Shown here: positions 15,163-15,726 of the stretch, piece by piece
Position numbering within the stretch: the stretch's first letter is position 1
Layout: each line of letters opens with the position of its first letter
NCBI GenBank assembly: GCA_963658695.1
Contig: CAVKRN010000057.1
Span: 1-15,726 of the forward strand
DNA from: CAG-791 sp963658695
GTDB lineage: Bacteria; Bacillota; Clostridia; Lachnospirales; Lachnospiraceae
Direction: 5' to 3'
DNA length: 15,726 nt
The notes under the pieces: generated by a model
The model's input: the letters and a program-made list of their open reading frames with translations, nothing else
Database searches by the model: none
What the model was told of the DNA's origin: nothing
Translations under genes and position numbers: made by a program

Positions 15163-15726
15163 ATGAACAACAATCAGATGGAACAAACCAGGACCATTGT
15201 AACGGCATCCAGACAGCAACAGGCAGAACTGAATCGAAAATGGGAAGAGGCAGGAATCGGGAATGATTATATCTTCTCCTGCGTGATGCGGGATGAGAGA
15301 TTGTTTCTTCGCCTGATGCAGCGAATCTTCCCGGAGCTGATGCTAACGAATGTCACAAGGCATACACCGCAGATGACATTTCTTAGTCCGATGGGAAGTA
15401 AAAGCGTTCGCTTTGATGTCTATTCCGAGATTAACGGTCGAGTGTTTGACGTGGAGATGCAGCTGGAGAGCCGTGGGAACGAACCGAAACGGACACGATA
15501 CTACCAGTGTATGATGGATGAGCAAGTGTTACACTGCGGGGAGGATTATGCAGAACTTCCGGATTCATACGTGGTCATGATCAGTCCGCGGGATTTGTTT
15601 CATCAGAACCGACACATCTACCGCTTTCGCAATTATGAGCAGTCAGATCGTAACCTTGAGCTTCACGATGGAACGGTAAAGGTGTTCCTTAATATACATG
15701 GCGTCGGGGACGATATTTTGCCAGAG
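15163..15726 (+). CDS. Rpn-family recombination-promoting nuclease / putative transposase (PD-(D/E)XK), 3' end outside window
   Basis: The first 188 codons are present and the gene runs off the right edge. After a polar N-terminus, the segment NDYIFSCVMRDERLFLRLMQRIFPEL starting near residue 34 is typical of PDDEXK_2/Rpn proteins. The nuclease core follows: VRFDVYSEINGRVFDVEMQ, giving Asp85 and the E-x-Q pair (98-100, the family's variant of E-x-K). Next comes an Arg/Tyr-rich segment (RTRYYQCMMD). Relatives are metal-dependent DNA nucleases linked to RecA-independent recombination, and many are annotated as transposases. No terminal inverted repeats can be checked because the far end is missing. 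The start is well supported by GGGAGGAAG two bases before the ATG. It is divergent from the NSS transporter. Confidence 0.88.
   Translation, partial: MNNNQMEQTRTIVTASRQQQAELNRKWEEAGIGNDYIFSCVMRDERLFLRLMQRIFPELMLTNVTRHTPQMTFLSPMGSKSVRFDVYSEINGRVFDVEMQLESRGNEPKRTRYYQCMMDEQVLHCGEDYAELPDSYVVMISPRDLFHQNRHIYRFRNYEQSDRNLELHDGTVKVFLNIHGVGDDILPE

Overview
The window looks like chromosomal DNA from a Gram-positive anaerobe of the class Clostridia, probably a gut member of the Oscillospiraceae/Lachnospiraceae type. This is inferred from a moderately high GC content, strong AGGAGG-type ribosome binding sites, a DUF4317 gene (a Clostridia-typical family), an NEW3-domain/ABC exporter operon and an Rpn-type PD-(D/E)XK gene. 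There are 13 protein-coding genes, one cut by the right edge. No rRNA, tRNA, CRISPR array or complete insertion sequence was recognised.

Left part (1-3834): an apparently non-coding 375-base leader with inverted repeats, then a tight + strand operon: a secreted, membrane-anchored three-repeat NEW3-like protein, an ABC ATPase and an ABC-2 permease. The last two genes overlap by 101 bases. A strong hairpin (3766-3808) ends this operon and also the convergent one. Next on the - strand come DUF4317 (promoter-proximal) and a family 2 glycosyltransferase with an unusual MarR-like winged-helix C-terminus. Divergent from DUF4317 is a + strand LPG-synthase-TM/flippase-like membrane protein. It converges on a - strand processive-type membrane glycosyltransferase.

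Central and right part (9081-13246), the most interesting: an ECF sigma factor gene, a 95-residue two-helix membrane protein and a membrane protein with an extracytoplasmic domain plus a double zinc ribbon form one translationally coupled - strand operon. The operon ends at a strong terminator, and a P-type cation ATPase lies beyond it. The sigma operon and the ATPase gene are each preceded by the same bipartite element, CCAACC-N13-TGCGTG on the coding strand. This resembles Bacillus sigma-W-type promoters (AAC, 16 bases, CGT). The sigma factor therefore probably drives its own operon and the ATPase, making a self-contained envelope or ion stress module. The small membrane protein is a candidate non-canonical anti-sigma factor and the zinc-ribbon protein a candidate sensor.

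The right end carries a monocistronic Na+-dependent NSS/SLC6-type transporter (- strand). A divergent + strand gene for an Rpn-family nuclease/putative transposase follows, preceded by a long leader that can fold into several hairpins, and runs off the window.
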